Source of the DNA: an uncultured Sphingobacteriaceae bacterium
GTDB taxonomy: Bacteria > Bacteroidota > Bacteroidia > Sphingobacteriales > Sphingobacteriaceae
DNA length: 64,000 nucleotides
Direction: 5' to 3'
NCBI GenBank assembly: GCA_946480915.1
Contig: CAMLLO010000009.1
Coordinates: 92,649-156,648 of the forward strand
This document shows positions 1-9,253 of the stretch, piece by piece; position 1 is the stretch's first letter, and every line of letters starts with the position of its first letter. The translations under genes and the position numbers were made by a program. Under the pieces are notes generated by a model, which worked only from the letters and a program-made list of their open reading frames with translations, was not told the origin of the DNA and did no database searches.

Positions 1-102
1 CAAGGATAAGAATCCTAAAGACGAAAAAAGTTTAAATGATACCTTCAGAGTAAGAAATGATACCAAAGGCTATTTTTTAGCGATTTTATTTTTCCGTGTA
101 CG

Positions 103-132
103 AAAAAAAAAAGCATCTGTCTCCAAATGCTT
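103..132 (-). terminator. Rho-independent terminator of the exonuclease gene
   Basis: Read on the minus strand, a 6-bp stem (AAGCAT at 111-116 pairing with ATGCTT at 127-132) is followed by a run of ten T. It lies just past the stop codon of the minus-strand exonuclease gene. Confidence 0.7.
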
Positions 133-157
133 CTATATAAATAAGTTTCCGTTGACT

Positions 158-1147
158 CTATTTCCCGAACTTCAATTTTAGCTGTTCGAGCATGTCCGTA
201 GTTAAGGGAGCAGCTTTTTCTTCTTTTTTGGGCTGCTGAGGATATTGTTTCTTAGGATGAGCAGGTCTTTGCTGATCCTGCTTCTTATCCTGCACTTCAA
301 CCGTGATGGTCTTTTCTGTATGCTCTTTGATGATGATCTTCTTATTATTGTTCCACCTCACCCATATCTTTTCAAGACAACGTTTGGTATATAATGGAAA
401 ATCTCCCTGTTGCATCCATGCGTAATAGCTTGGTTCGGCGGTGAAAACCTCCTCCACGCACTTACCTTTGTGTTTTCCAAAGTTAAACACCTCAATACCC
501 TCTTCATTAAAAACCAATCTCCCGGCAAAATCCACAGGGCGACTTAGATTAGTGAAGGAATGCAAGGCATCAATATCATTTTGTACCGGTATAGATTTGT
601 TCCCCTTTTTATCTTCCCACTCCGTATCTTTATATTTATCTAATTGTGCCAGAAGAACTTCATACGTTGCACGAATATCCGCTTCTGCGGAATGTGCGTT
701 TTCAATATCCTTTCCACAATAGAATTTATAAGCTGCTTTTAAAGTGCGCTGTTCCATTTGGTGGAAAATATTCTGAACATCAATAAAACGCCGGCTTTCT
801 AAATCAAAATTGATTTTAGCACGAAGAAATTCCTCCATAAGCAAAGGAATATCGAACTTATTAGAATTGTATCCGGCTAAATCCGCATCTCCCAAAAAAT
901 CCGCAAGCTCCTGTGCAACATCACTAAATTTCGGAGCATCCTGAATATCCTTATCGAAAATATTATGAATGATCGATGTTTCGTAAGGAATGGGCATTTC
1001 AGGATTGATGCGCATACATTTAATTTCCTGCGAACCATCAGGAAGTACTTTTAAAATGGCAATTTCTACTATTCTATCAGTACCAAGATTTAAACCTGTT
1101 GCTTCAAGATCAAAAAATGCAAGCGGACGTGTGAGATTTAATTTCAT
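158..1147 (-). CDS. DEDDh 3'-5' exonuclease with ExoX-like C-terminal domain
   Basis: The 329-residue protein starts with an RNase T / DNA polymerase III epsilon type exonuclease domain, about residues 8-175. Exo I is FFDLEATG (D13, E15), Exo II is YNSNKFDIP (D99) and Exo III is HSAEAD (H152, D157), so all four metal-binding acids and the general-base histidine are present. Residues about 215-265 (FGKHKGK, YYAW, DFPLYTKR) match the small C-terminal domain seen in ExoX-like nucleases. The tail is rich in Lys, Gln and Pro. It probably trims 3' ends in DNA repair or proofreading; lack of a polymerase or UvrC domain argues against it being the replicative epsilon subunit or a Cho-type enzyme. It is a single-gene unit with its own terminator. 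Confidence 0.88.
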   Translation of the reverse strand: MKLNLTRPLAFFDLEATGLNLGTDRIVEIAILKVLPDGSQEIKCMRINPEMPIPYETSIIHNIFDKDIQDAPKFSDVAQELADFLGDADLAGYNSNKFDIPLLMEEFLRAKINFDLESRRFIDVQNIFHQMEQRTLKAAYKFYCGKDIENAHSAEADIRATYEVLLAQLDKYKDTEWEDKKGNKSIPVQNDIDALHSFTNLSRPVDFAGRLVFNEEGIEVFNFGKHKGKCVEEVFTAEPSYYAWMQQGDFPLYTKRCLEKIWVRWNNNKKIIIKEHTEKTITVEVQDKKQDQQRPAHPKKQYPQQPKKEEKAAPLTTDMLEQLKLKFGK

Positions 1148-1257
1148 ATTTATAGTAAAACAAAGGTGATAAAAAGCTTTGAAAAACAGCTAATAATAAT
1201 CTAAGTGTTTTGATTCTTTTATACTTCTCACTATCTTTCACAACCTTACAATATCAC

Positions 1258-3222
1258 ATGAAAAAAACATTTATCCTTATTGCAATTTTCTTGCAGTATT
1301 TCCTGGCGTCTGCCCAGGATTTTCCCTTCGGTAAACCAAGTTCAAAAGAATTTGAATTAAAACGATACGACAAAGATACCAGTGCCAATGCCGTAGTTTT
1401 AAAGGAGTTTGGTACAGCTTACATAAATAATAATGATGGTGAACTGATGTTCGAATATCATGTCCGTATTAAGATTTTTAATAGCAAAGGATTTAAATAC
1501 GGCAATATCGAGATTCCCACAGTTAGAGAAGATGCCGATTCGTTTGAAAAAATAAGCAACATAAAGGCCGTAACATTTTACAACGATGCAGACCACCTGA
1601 TACGATCAAGTGAACTTGATCCAAAGCAGATTTTCAAAGAATCAAAAGCCGACAAATATCATGACATTACCAAGTTCGCAATGCCGAATCTGCGGGATAG
1701 CTGTATTATAGAATATAGTTACACACTTCAAACTCCATTCTTTTTCAGAACATTCAGAAACTGGGATTTTCAATCAGATATACCCAAAATTTACAGTGAG
1801 TATTGCGCAAAAATACCGGGAGTTTATAGTTATAATGTATCGCTAAGAGGACCCTATAAATTAACCAAGAGCGATGGAGAGATCGCCAGAGAATGCTTCG
1901 ATCGTGGCCGAGGCTATAAAGCCGATTGCTCAAAAATGACTTATGCGATGGCAGATATACCTGCTTTTATAGAAGAAGATTACATGACAGCAGCCAGCAA
2001 CTTCAAATCTGCCATGTACTTTGAACTAACAGAGTTTATAGACTACCAGGGAATTAAACACAAATTTTCAAAAGAATGGAAAGATATTGACCTCGATTTA
2101 AAAAAAGAAGGATATTTCGGTACTCAGTTAAGGAAAAAAGATTTTTTTGAAGATAAAATCGCCCCGGTTATTGCCGGAAAAACATCACAACTTGATAAAG
2201 CAAAAGCCATCTTTAGCTTTATGCAAACCTGGTTTAAGTGGAACAGGTATTATGGTAAGTACAGTGACGGCATTAAAAAAGCATTCGACAACCGTTCTGG
2301 TAGTTCAGCAGATATCAATCTTGCATTGGTCACCGCGATAAATTCTGCAGGATTAGTAGCCGAGCCTGTTATTCTCTCAACACGATCTAACGGACTGCTG
2401 AACGATCTTTACCCAGCCTTAAGTGACTTTGATTATGTAATATGTAAAGTAACAATCGGAGAAAAGTACTATCTGCTTGACGCAACTGACCCCATGCTGC
2501 CATTTGGATTACTTCCTTTAAGATGTATAAACGATAAGGGACGGGTGATGAGCTTTGATAAACCATCTTCATGGATAGACATAACAGCATCACAAAAAGA
2601 ATCGCAAAGCATAAATCTGGATCTTGAAGTAGATGAAACAGGAAAAATAAAAGGCAGGATGCAAGTTCTCTCATCAGGTTATGAAGCTTATAATAAGCGA
2701 AATGCAATAAAAAAGTTTAATTCGACAGATGAGTATGTGGAAGATCTGGACGAACGCTATCCCAAAATCAAATTTACCAAGTCGGAATTTCAAAACATCG
2801 ATAGTCTGGAAAAGTCGCTATTAGAATCTTTCGAAATTGAAATAAAAGCGCAAGGAAATGGCCAGGTAAATGTAAATCCCTATTTTCTGAACAGAATAAA
2901 GGAGAATCCTTTTAAACTAACAGAAAGAACCTACCCGGTAGATCTTGGTGCAATCTCTGAATCCAGAGTGGTAATGAACCTGAAATTTCCAGAAAGCTTC
3001 CAAATAGTGAATAAACCACAGCCGCTGGCCATTTCTTTGCCAAATCAGGGCGGAAGGTTTATAACACAAACAACTGTAGAAGGCAATACACTTACACTTT
3101 CCTGCTTCTTACAACATACGAAATCGGTGTATTCATCTGAAGAATATTTTTATTTGAAGGAATTATATAACAAGATAATTCAAACCCAACAGTCTGATAT
3201 CATCATAAAAAAGAAGTTATGA
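1258..3222 (+). CDS. Exported DUF3857 / transglutaminase-like protein lacking the catalytic Cys
   Basis: The 654-residue protein begins at the ATG at 1258, where a clear signal peptide (MKKTFILIAIFLQYFLASAQ) starts; an upstream in-frame TTG at 1210 would add a non-signal extension. DUF3857 covers the N-terminal half and a transglutaminase-like fold the middle (from KAKAIFSFMQTWF). Where active relatives have GDC, this protein has SGSSADIN, so the nucleophilic Cys is missing and the fold is probably non-catalytic. The stop overlaps the start of the next DUF3857 gene (ATGA), so the two are co-transcribed and translationally coupled. Such pairs are common in Bacteroidetes, but their role is not known; a periplasmic or envelope location is inferred from the signal peptide. 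Confidence 0.8.
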   Translation: MKKTFILIAIFLQYFLASAQDFPFGKPSSKEFELKRYDKDTSANAVVLKEFGTAYINNNDGELMFEYHVRIKIFNSKGFKYGNIEIPTVREDADSFEKISNIKAVTFYNDADHLIRSSELDPKQIFKESKADKYHDITKFAMPNLRDSCIIEYSYTLQTPFFFRTFRNWDFQSDIPKIYSEYCAKIPGVYSYNVSLRGPYKLTKSDGEIARECFDRGRGYKADCSKMTYAMADIPAFIEEDYMTAASNFKSAMYFELTEFIDYQGIKHKFSKEWKDIDLDLKKEGYFGTQLRKKDFFEDKIAPVIAGKTSQLDKAKAIFSFMQTWFKWNRYYGKYSDGIKKAFDNRSGSSADINLALVTAINSAGLVAEPVILSTRSNGLLNDLYPALSDFDYVICKVTIGEKYYLLDATDPMLPFGLLPLRCINDKGRVMSFDKPSSWIDITASQKESQSINLDLEVDETGKIKGRMQVLSSGYEAYNKRNAIKKFNSTDEYVEDLDERYPKIKFTKSEFQNIDSLEKSLLESFEIEIKAQGNGQVNVNPYFLNRIKENPFKLTERTYPVDLGAISESRVVMNLKFPESFQIVNKPQPLAISLPNQGGRFITQTTVEGNTLTLSCFLQHTKSVYSSEEYFYLKELYNKIIQTQQSDIIIKKKL

Positions 3223-5120
3223 AGATCATATCATTAGCTATCAGTCTTTTTTTATTTGGGACATATGCAAGTGGGCAAAGTAATTATGCGGTGTCATCAA
3301 TACCCAAAAACATATTAACAAGAGCCGGTGCCATTATCAGAAATTCGGAGACTGTAATAGAAGTAAAGGATTTAAACGAAGTTTATTATCGCCAAAAATA
3401 TGCTATTACCATTTTAAATTCATCCGCCCTAGATGAAGCTAATCTTTTTCTATATTATGATAAAAACAATTCAATAAAGTCGGTAAGAGGTTTTATTTAT
3501 AATGAACTCGGCATGCCTACATTCAAAATATCTGAGAAAGATTTTCAGGATAGAAGTGCCGTTTCTAACTATACTTTATACCAGGACGACCGTGTAAAAT
3601 ATTATATCCCTTCAAAAATAACCTATCCCTTTACTATTGAATATGAGTATGAAATGAAAAGACGACAGAGTCTTTACTTTCCTACATGGATTCCTGGCGG
3701 ATCCACCGGAGTAGCTATTGAAAACAGCGCATTAAGTTTTATATGTCCGGAAAGTTTCAACCTGCGCCATAAAGAATTTAATTATAATGGAAAAGTTGAT
3801 GAAACCACCGAAAATGGCATCAAAAGCTTCAAATGGCACATTAGTAATATGCTGGCTATTCGCGATGAGCCTTACAGCCCGAGCTACGAAGAATACCTGA
3901 CCACCGTTAAACTCGCACCAGAGAAGTTTGCATTTAGAAGTATGGAAGGCAGCTTCTCAAACTGGCGAGAATATGGATTATGGACTAATGATAATTTATT
4001 AAAAAGCCGGGATGAGCTTCCACAAGCAACCAGGGACCTCATTTTAGATTTAGTAAAAGACATTTCCGATCCTAAAGAAAAAGCCAAAAAAATCTATGAG
4101 TTTATGCAGAATAAAACTCGGTACATAAGCGTTCAGATTGGAATTGGCGGTTACCAGCCTTATCCGGCGGCTGATGTTGACCGTTTGAGTTATGGCGACT
4201 GTAAAGGATTGGTGAATTACATGCGCTCTCTTTTAAAAATTGCGCAAATTGAATCATATTATACCGTGGTTTATGGAGGATCTTTTAAAAGAGATATTTC
4301 TCCTGATTTTACAAGTATGAATGATGGCAATCATATCATTTTATGTTTGCCTTTTAAAAACGATACGACTTGGCTGGAATGCACGAGTAAAGATGCTCCG
4401 TTCGGATTTTTAGGTGATTTTACGGATGACCGTTATGTACTTGCTTGCACACCCGAGGGGGGTAAAATCATGCGGACACCAAAATATACCGCACTCGAAA
4501 GTAAACAGCTCAGAACAGCAAATTTCACGATAACTGAGAATGGTGCCATCGCCGGAAAAATGACTACCTTATTTAGTGGCATACAATACGACAATCATCA
4601 TAGTTTACTTAACGAACCCTTATCCGAACAAAAGAAAAAAATTCCTGAATTGTATCCCCTCCCCAATCTCGAAATAAAATCTTTTCAGCTTACACAAAAC
4701 AAAGGAATAAAACCAGAGACCGAAGAAATTATTGATCTAAGCTCTGCTAGCTATTGCAGAACAGATGATGGTAAATTACACATCACATTAAATGGATTTA
4801 ATAAAACACGTAGCTTACGGGAAGTGCGTAACCGAACCAACCCGGTAACCATTGGGAGAGGATACTATGATGAAGATATTATATCATATCAGATACCTAA
4901 GAGCTTTAACTTAACTATTCCCCCTCATTCAAAAACAATCGAAAAAGCATTTGGAAAATACTCTGCAGATGTGAAAATTAAAGATAATACGATCATCTAT
5001 AAAAGGACAATGCTGTTAAATGAGGGAAAATATAAAGCCGAGCAATACCAGGATCTGGTTGATTTTTTCCAGGAAATAGCTGATGCTGATAATTTAGAAT
5101 TGGAATTAACTAAATTGTAA
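3219..5120 (+). CDS. Exported DUF3857 / transglutaminase-like protein with intact Cys
   Basis: The 633-residue protein carries a signal peptide (MKIISLAISLFLFGTYASGQ), then DUF3857, then a transglutaminase-core domain from about residue 290. Here the catalytic features look intact: YGDCKG supplies Cys, GNHIIL supplies His and LECTSKD the acidic region. The protein may therefore be a cysteine protease or amidase-like enzyme of the periplasm, while its upstream partner has lost the Cys. Its ATG lies inside the stop of the preceding gene (4-bp overlap), which indicates coupling. The substrate is unknown. No terminator is evident before the convergent small gene that abuts it. Confidence 0.82.
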   Translation: MKIISLAISLFLFGTYASGQSNYAVSSIPKNILTRAGAIIRNSETVIEVKDLNEVYYRQKYAITILNSSALDEANLFLYYDKNNSIKSVRGFIYNELGMPTFKISEKDFQDRSAVSNYTLYQDDRVKYYIPSKITYPFTIEYEYEMKRRQSLYFPTWIPGGSTGVAIENSALSFICPESFNLRHKEFNYNGKVDETTENGIKSFKWHISNMLAIRDEPYSPSYEEYLTTVKLAPEKFAFRSMEGSFSNWREYGLWTNDNLLKSRDELPQATRDLILDLVKDISDPKEKAKKIYEFMQNKTRYISVQIGIGGYQPYPAADVDRLSYGDCKGLVNYMRSLLKIAQIESYYTVVYGGSFKRDISPDFTSMNDGNHIILCLPFKNDTTWLECTSKDAPFGFLGDFTDDRYVLACTPEGGKIMRTPKYTALESKQLRTANFTITENGAIAGKMTTLFSGIQYDNHHSLLNEPLSEQKKKIPELYPLPNLEIKSFQLTQNKGIKPETEEIIDLSSASYCRTDDGKLHITLNGFNKTRSLREVRNRTNPVTIGRGYYDEDIISYQIPKSFNLTIPPHSKTIEKAFGKYSADVKIKDNTIIYKRTMLLNEGKYKAEQYQDLVDFFQEIADADNLELELTKL

Positions 5121-5243
5121 TTAAGAAAATATCAATATTCCTAGTAGTATTCCTACAACCATTACGAGATAAAGCAAGATCTCTGTGGTAGCAAACCGTT
5201 TGTACTTGGTCCAGAAAGAATAGTCTGATTTTTGTTTTTGCAT
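5121..5243 (-). CDS. 40-residue single-TM small protein
   Basis: A short open frame on the minus strand runs from ATG at 5243 to TAA at 5121 and directly abuts the stop of the convergent DUF3857 gene. The N-terminal half is polar and basic (QKQKSDYSFWTKYKRF). The C-terminal half is one hydrophobic helix (EILLYLVMVVGILLGILIF) ending close to the stop. This organisation, with a charged aromatic head and one membrane segment, looks like a real small membrane protein rather than chance. Its ATG lies immediately after the T-run of the terminator that ends the upstream redoxin gene, so it may be expressed by read-through or from a promoter inside that gene. The function is unknown. Confidence 0.6.
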   Translation of the reverse strand: MQKQKSDYSFWTKYKRFATTEILLYLVMVVGILLGILIFS

Positions 5244-5267
5244 AAAAAAGCCGGAATAAATCCGGCT
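5244..5267 (-). terminator. Terminator after the redoxin gene
   Basis: On the minus strand the stem AGCCGGA / TCCGGCT (5261-5267 pairing with 5249-5255) is followed by a T-rich run just before position 5243. It ends the thioredoxin-fold gene and lies directly against the start codon of the 40-codon gene. Confidence 0.75.
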
Positions 5268-5290
5268 GCAAATTTATCAATTATTAGCCA

Positions 5291-5902
5291 TTAGGCTCCT
5301 TCTTTTTTCCACTTAATAGTACAACCAATAGCTTTTGTAGTGGTTACTTCCGGCTTTTTACCAACTGCTATAGCATCAATGGCCTTTTCGACATAGTTAA
5401 CCTTATCAGGATTACTACCTTCGGTATCATTATCAATCGCCCCAATATATTGTACAACGTTTCCTTTGCTGGTTTTTTCAAGCAAAAAAACATGGGGTGT
5501 GCGACTTGCACCAAACTTCTTTGTAATTACATGATTCGGATCCATGAGATATGGAAAACTGAAACCTTTTTCCTTTGCCCTTTGTTGCATCTTCTCGTAA
5601 GAATCTCCGGGCTGGGTACCAGGGTCGTTGGGATTGATTGCAATAACCGGATATCCCTGAGCAGAGTACTTCTTATTCAATGCATTAATGCGGTCTTCAT
5701 AGGCAATTGCATAAGGACATGTATTGCAGGTAAAAACAACAATGTAACCTTTAGCCGATTTCATATCAGCAAGGGAGACTTTCTTGCCATCCACATTCTT
5801 TAAGTTAAAATCCGCAGCTATATCGCCGATCTGATATCCGGCTGTCTGCGCTTTTGCTAGCAAACTCATGCCAAGCAAACATAGAACAAGTAATTTTTTC
5901 AT
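5291..5902 (-). CDS. Exported thioredoxin-fold redoxin (AhpC/TSA-like)
   Basis: The 203-residue protein has a signal peptide (MKKLLVLCLLGMSLLAKAQ) and a redoxin domain. GYIVVFTCNTCPYAIAYED gives a CNTCPY redox site, of the type found in exported peroxiredoxin-like proteins of Bacteroidetes. A cis-Pro region follows (GASRTPHVFLL). A further Cys lies near the C-terminus (IGCTIKWKK). It probably acts as a periplasmic thiol oxidoreductase or peroxidase. The gene follows a TlpA-like gene with a 5-bp gap, so the two form an operon. Confidence 0.82.
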   Translation of the reverse strand: MKKLLVLCLLGMSLLAKAQTAGYQIGDIAADFNLKNVDGKKVSLADMKSAKGYIVVFTCNTCPYAIAYEDRINALNKKYSAQGYPVIAINPNDPGTQPGDSYEKMQQRAKEKGFSFPYLMDPNHVITKKFGASRTPHVFLLEKTSKGNVVQYIGAIDNDTEGSNPDKVNYVEKAIDAIAVGKKPEVTTTKAIGCTIKWKKEGA

Positions 5903-5907
5903 GATTT

Positions 5908-6411
5908 TTATTTAGATGACTGATAAACTTTTTCCAGTTCCGGATAGCTGAACTCTCTTTCGTAGAACTTGCGTAAGTTATTTCTAGTATTATAAATTAA
6001 GGTTGCTGGCAAAGCACCAGACCACTCTTTACTTATTCGGTCTATGTACTCTTGCTCGTTGGTTTCATTCAATAAAAAAACCTCGTTTTGTAACTTGTTT
6101 CGCCTGACAAACGGTATCACAACTTTTTCAAGCTTCGATTTTAAATCCAGACTCACCAATATTACCTTTAGCGGCTGATCTTTATGCTCCAACTGTAGCC
6201 TCTCGAAATGAGGCAGTTCTGCTATACATGGAGCACACCATGTAGCCCAAAAGTTGACCACATAAATAGTATCGCCTCCATTTTTAACCCGGTTTTCTAA
6301 TTGATTTATTGTTAACTTACTGACTACCTGCGCGTTTACTGATCCGAAAAAAAACACAAAAGCTAGTAGAAAAAGTGTATTCTTATATCTTTTTAGTATT
6401 TCTGGTATCAT
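5908..6411 (-). CDS. TlpA-like thioredoxin
   Basis: The start is placed at the ATG at 6411, which gives a 167-residue protein beginning MIPEILKRYKNTLFLLAF with a signal peptide ending at VNAQ. Longer in-frame starts run into the promoter region of the divergent peptidase gene and lack signal character. The motif NFWATWCAPCIAELPHF is a classical TlpA/ResA active site (WCAPC), and GALPATLIYN carries the cis-Pro loop. It is probably a periplasmic thiol-disulfide reductase or chaperone partner. It is the first gene of an operon with the downstream redoxin. Confidence 0.85.
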   Translation of the reverse strand: MIPEILKRYKNTLFLLAFVFFFGSVNAQVVSKLTINQLENRVKNGGDTIYVVNFWATWCAPCIAELPHFERLQLEHKDQPLKVILVSLDLKSKLEKVVIPFVRRNKLQNEVFLLNETNEQEYIDRISKEWSGALPATLIYNTRNNLRKFYEREFSYPELEKVYQSSK

Positions 6412-6536
6412 ATTCAAAGCTAAACTATCTTTACTTAAGGTAGAACTTACAATTGTAAATTTGTTATTATAAAAAGAACTGGTAGTATGTGCGAACGGCA
6501 TCTTATTAAAATACAATCTTGTTATCATTGAAAACC

Positions 6537-7454
6537 ATGAGATCATTTGCATCATTTTTTCTAGTCGCTTTCATCCTTACGGGATGCTCAAAAGCCATTA
6601 AACCTCAGCAATTGTTTAAAGATGTGCAGGAACTATCTGCCGACAAATATAAAGGCAGAAAAACCGGAACAGCTGAAAATAAACTGGCAGCAGACTATAT
6701 ACTGGAACGATTTAAAGAAATCGGGTTAGGTGCTTTTAATACCGAATATAAAAAGCCTTTCAGCTTTAAAGAAAGTTCGGGTAAAACCATACAAGGCACT
6801 AACCTTATCGGGTACATTCCTGGTAAGAAACAGGATGCGATAGTAATCTCTGCTCATTATGATCATATCGGCGTTATCAACGGTCAAATATACAATGGTG
6901 CTGATGACAATGCCTCTGGAGTTGGCGGGCTGCTCTTTATTGCAAAATACTTTGCAAAAAATCAGCCTGAGCACACCCTGATTTTTGCGGCATTTGACGC
7001 AGAAGAATCGGGTTTGCAGGGAGCAAAAGCGTTTATAGCAAATCCTCCGGTAGAATTTGACTGTATAAAATTAGATGTAAATATGGATATGATCAGTCGC
7101 AGTGATAGCAACACATTGTATGTAGCGGGCACCTGGCACTATCCTTTGCTAAAGGCTCATGTAAATAATGCCAACCCCGAAATAAAACTACTTTTTGGAC
7201 ACGATGACCCTAAATTGGGTAAAGATGACTGGACGAATCAAAGTGATCAGGGTGCATTTCACGCCAGGAAAATACCTTTTTTATATTTTGGAGTTGAAGA
7301 TCATGCAGACTATCATAGACCCACTGACGATTATTCGAGAATTCACAAAGATTTTTATCAAGATGCAGTGAATTTAATTTTGGAAGTAGTTAAGAATATT
7401 GATAAAAGCGTTACGATACAACAGATATACAGGGATAAACTGATTATGCAATAA
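6537..7454 (+). CDS. M28 family zinc aminopeptidase lipoprotein
   Basis: The protein starts at the ATG at 6537 and has 305 residues. MRSFASFFLVAFILTGC is an SPII signal with the lipidated Cys at 17. The M28 metal site is complete: AHYDHIG (His and Asp near residue 107), NGADDNASG, the catalytic EE in FDAEESGLQG, and later DMISRS and DHADYHRPTDD. It probably cleaves N-terminal residues from peptides at the envelope. An in-frame start 6 codons upstream would only precede the signal peptide. It is divergent from the TlpA-like gene. Confidence 0.88.
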   Translation: MRSFASFFLVAFILTGCSKAIKPQQLFKDVQELSADKYKGRKTGTAENKLAADYILERFKEIGLGAFNTEYKKPFSFKESSGKTIQGTNLIGYIPGKKQDAIVISAHYDHIGVINGQIYNGADDNASGVGGLLFIAKYFAKNQPEHTLIFAAFDAEESGLQGAKAFIANPPVEFDCIKLDVNMDMISRSDSNTLYVAGTWHYPLLKAHVNNANPEIKLLFGHDDPKLGKDDWTNQSDQGAFHARKIPFLYFGVEDHADYHRPTDDYSRIHKDFYQDAVNLILEVVKNIDKSVTIQQIYRDKLIMQ

Positions 7455-7460
7455 AAAACC

Positions 7461-7487
7461 AAAGCCGCTTCGTTAAAAAGCGGCTTT
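7461..7487 (-). terminator. Intergenic hairpin terminator, possibly bidirectional
   Basis: A perfect 10-bp stem (7461-7470 with 7478-7487) lies between convergent genes. On the minus strand it is followed by GGTTTTTTAT, so it best terminates the S41 peptidase gene; the plus-strand flank has no T-run. Confidence 0.7.
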
Positions 7488-7514
7488 GAATATCAGAAAA
7501 AACAAAACATCGTT

Positions 7515-9119
7515 TTATTTCAGCTTAAGCTTTTTAGGGTCTTGAATCATTCCTTTAAATTCATTATCAAGAAATAGGCTTTGGCTTGATATTACTTCTG
7601 GCTTTTGACTCATAATAGTACCGGACGACTTTACCTCAGCGGTAAATGTCCCTTTTGTGAGAAAATTGTATGCCGCCGCAAAAGAACTTTCCCTCAGGTC
7701 GCCAAAATCATAATTAACATTGTCATTATCGGCTGTTGAATTCCCAGTGGTGGGAGTTAAACCTAAATAGTATTTACCTTCACCTTTTGAATTCTGAGTT
7801 TCAAACATGCTAAAATAAACCTCGTACTTGTCTATCCGAACAGGAAAAAACCCTACCGGCTTACCATAGGTAGTTGAGCCTACGATTGTAACCGGCAAAT
7901 ATGGCTTCAGGCTATTGATAACCAACTCACTTGCGGAGGCTGTGCCGGATGATACAATGAAAACCACATTTTTAACACTATTTAGAGCACCAACCTTCTG
8001 GAAATAGTTGGTATTTGCTTTCACACTATAATCTACATCAGCATAAGTTCCAGCTCGACCGTTTACACCGGTCAATGGCTGTTTTGACAAAATAGTTGCC
8101 CCTCCTTCTTGCATCAGCTTATTATAATGCTCGGTGAACATTACCTTTCCGTTGAGAGAACTCGGAATAATTCGATTCATAAGGTTTTGAGCAGTGGTTA
8201 CAAACCCTCCCCCATTATACCTTAAATCCAAAATTACATCAGTTACTCCTTGTTGAACAAACTTGGAAAAAATTCTATCAAATTCAGGGTAAGAATTATT
8301 GTCTTCCGAAAATCGCGCGTAAGCGATATACCCGATTTTTTTCGACCCGGACGTATACACGGAGTCTTTATAGATCGGACTGCTTTTATAAACAGCCGTA
8401 GTGAGATTCCTGTCGTAAGAGACGTTCTCTATAGTGGTACCAGAAATTCTTATTGAAGAGCTATTAAATAAAGCACTGTTTATTTCATTTATTTCAGTAT
8501 CGTAATTAGTTCCAAAGCTTTTATTATTGATTTTTGTGATTTTATCTCCTCGCTTAAAACCTGCTATGGCAGCGGGCGAGCCTGGATAAATTGCCTTGAT
8601 GGATAAAGTATATGAAGTTCTTTGACCGTAGATGCCAAGCAATAATCCGAAATCACTTCCATTTCCCTTTAAATCAACTGAACTCTTTTTTTCGGGGACA
8701 TAAGCAACAGGATTTTGTTGGGTGATATCTGATATATAAGAGTACTTAGGCTCATATGTATCAGCCCCGTTTGCATCCGCCTGGAATTCGTAAGGTTTGT
8801 TGGTTAAAGGATTGATGCCAAAGCGGGTAATTGCATAAAGTTCTGAATCGAAACTCGGATAATCCCGCGGTTTAAATGTATCATAATTCGGCACAAGGTC
8901 CCACCATAAATAAATCTGACGGGCATATAAAAAAATCGAATCTTTAGTGAGTTGATCTCTTGTTCCTGTAGCCGGAGCCACATCCGCAGGAGTTTTAGTT
9001 TCTGTCTGAACGGGAGCATCTTCAGCGGGATCATTTTTTTTACATCCGCTTGCCAAATTAACCAAGAGGGCTATAAACAAGAACAATGAAACAGCTTTCG
9101 AGTTATATGACGATTTCAT
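7515..9119 (-). CDS. S41 (C-terminal processing) peptidase lipoprotein, paralog 1
   Basis: Starting at the ATG at 9119 gives 534 residues with an SPII signal (SLFLFIALLVNLASGC); a start 9 codons upstream is possible. A PDZ segment (DFGLLLGIYG to IYPGSPAAIAGFKRGDKI) precedes the peptidase core. The core contains DVILDLRYNGGG, the nucleophile serine in SSGTASASE and the lysine in STTYGKPVG, so the Ser-Lys dyad is intact. It probably degrades periplasmic or surface peptides. The next gene upstream on the same strand is a divergent paralog with the same architecture. Confidence 0.88.
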   Translation of the reverse strand: MKSSYNSKAVSLFLFIALLVNLASGCKKNDPAEDAPVQTETKTPADVAPATGTRDQLTKDSIFLYARQIYLWWDLVPNYDTFKPRDYPSFDSELYAITRFGINPLTNKPYEFQADANGADTYEPKYSYISDITQQNPVAYVPEKKSSVDLKGNGSDFGLLLGIYGQRTSYTLSIKAIYPGSPAAIAGFKRGDKITKINNKSFGTNYDTEINEINSALFNSSSIRISGTTIENVSYDRNLTTAVYKSSPIYKDSVYTSGSKKIGYIAYARFSEDNNSYPEFDRIFSKFVQQGVTDVILDLRYNGGGFVTTAQNLMNRIIPSSLNGKVMFTEHYNKLMQEGGATILSKQPLTGVNGRAGTYADVDYSVKANTNYFQKVGALNSVKNVVFIVSSGTASASELVINSLKPYLPVTIVGSTTYGKPVGFFPVRIDKYEVYFSMFETQNSKGEGKYYLGLTPTTGNSTADNDNVNYDFGDLRESSFAAAYNFLTKGTFTAEVKSSGTIMSQKPEVISSQSLFLDNEFKGMIQDPKKLKLK

Positions 9120-9253
9120 ATGTAAAAGGCAGTTTATTTTAATCATTGAATAGATATATATACGAAAAGCATTAACGTGTAGTTTACTCTCCGATTATCT
9201 AATTCTATAAATTATTCCCTTCAAGATAAATATATGGCTTTTTGCCGACAATT

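Noticed and set aside
1..157. Frame running on the plus strand from position 2 toward the exonuclease 3' end
   Set aside because: It passes through the terminator A-run and ends inside the antisense of the exonuclease gene; no family resemblance is visible.
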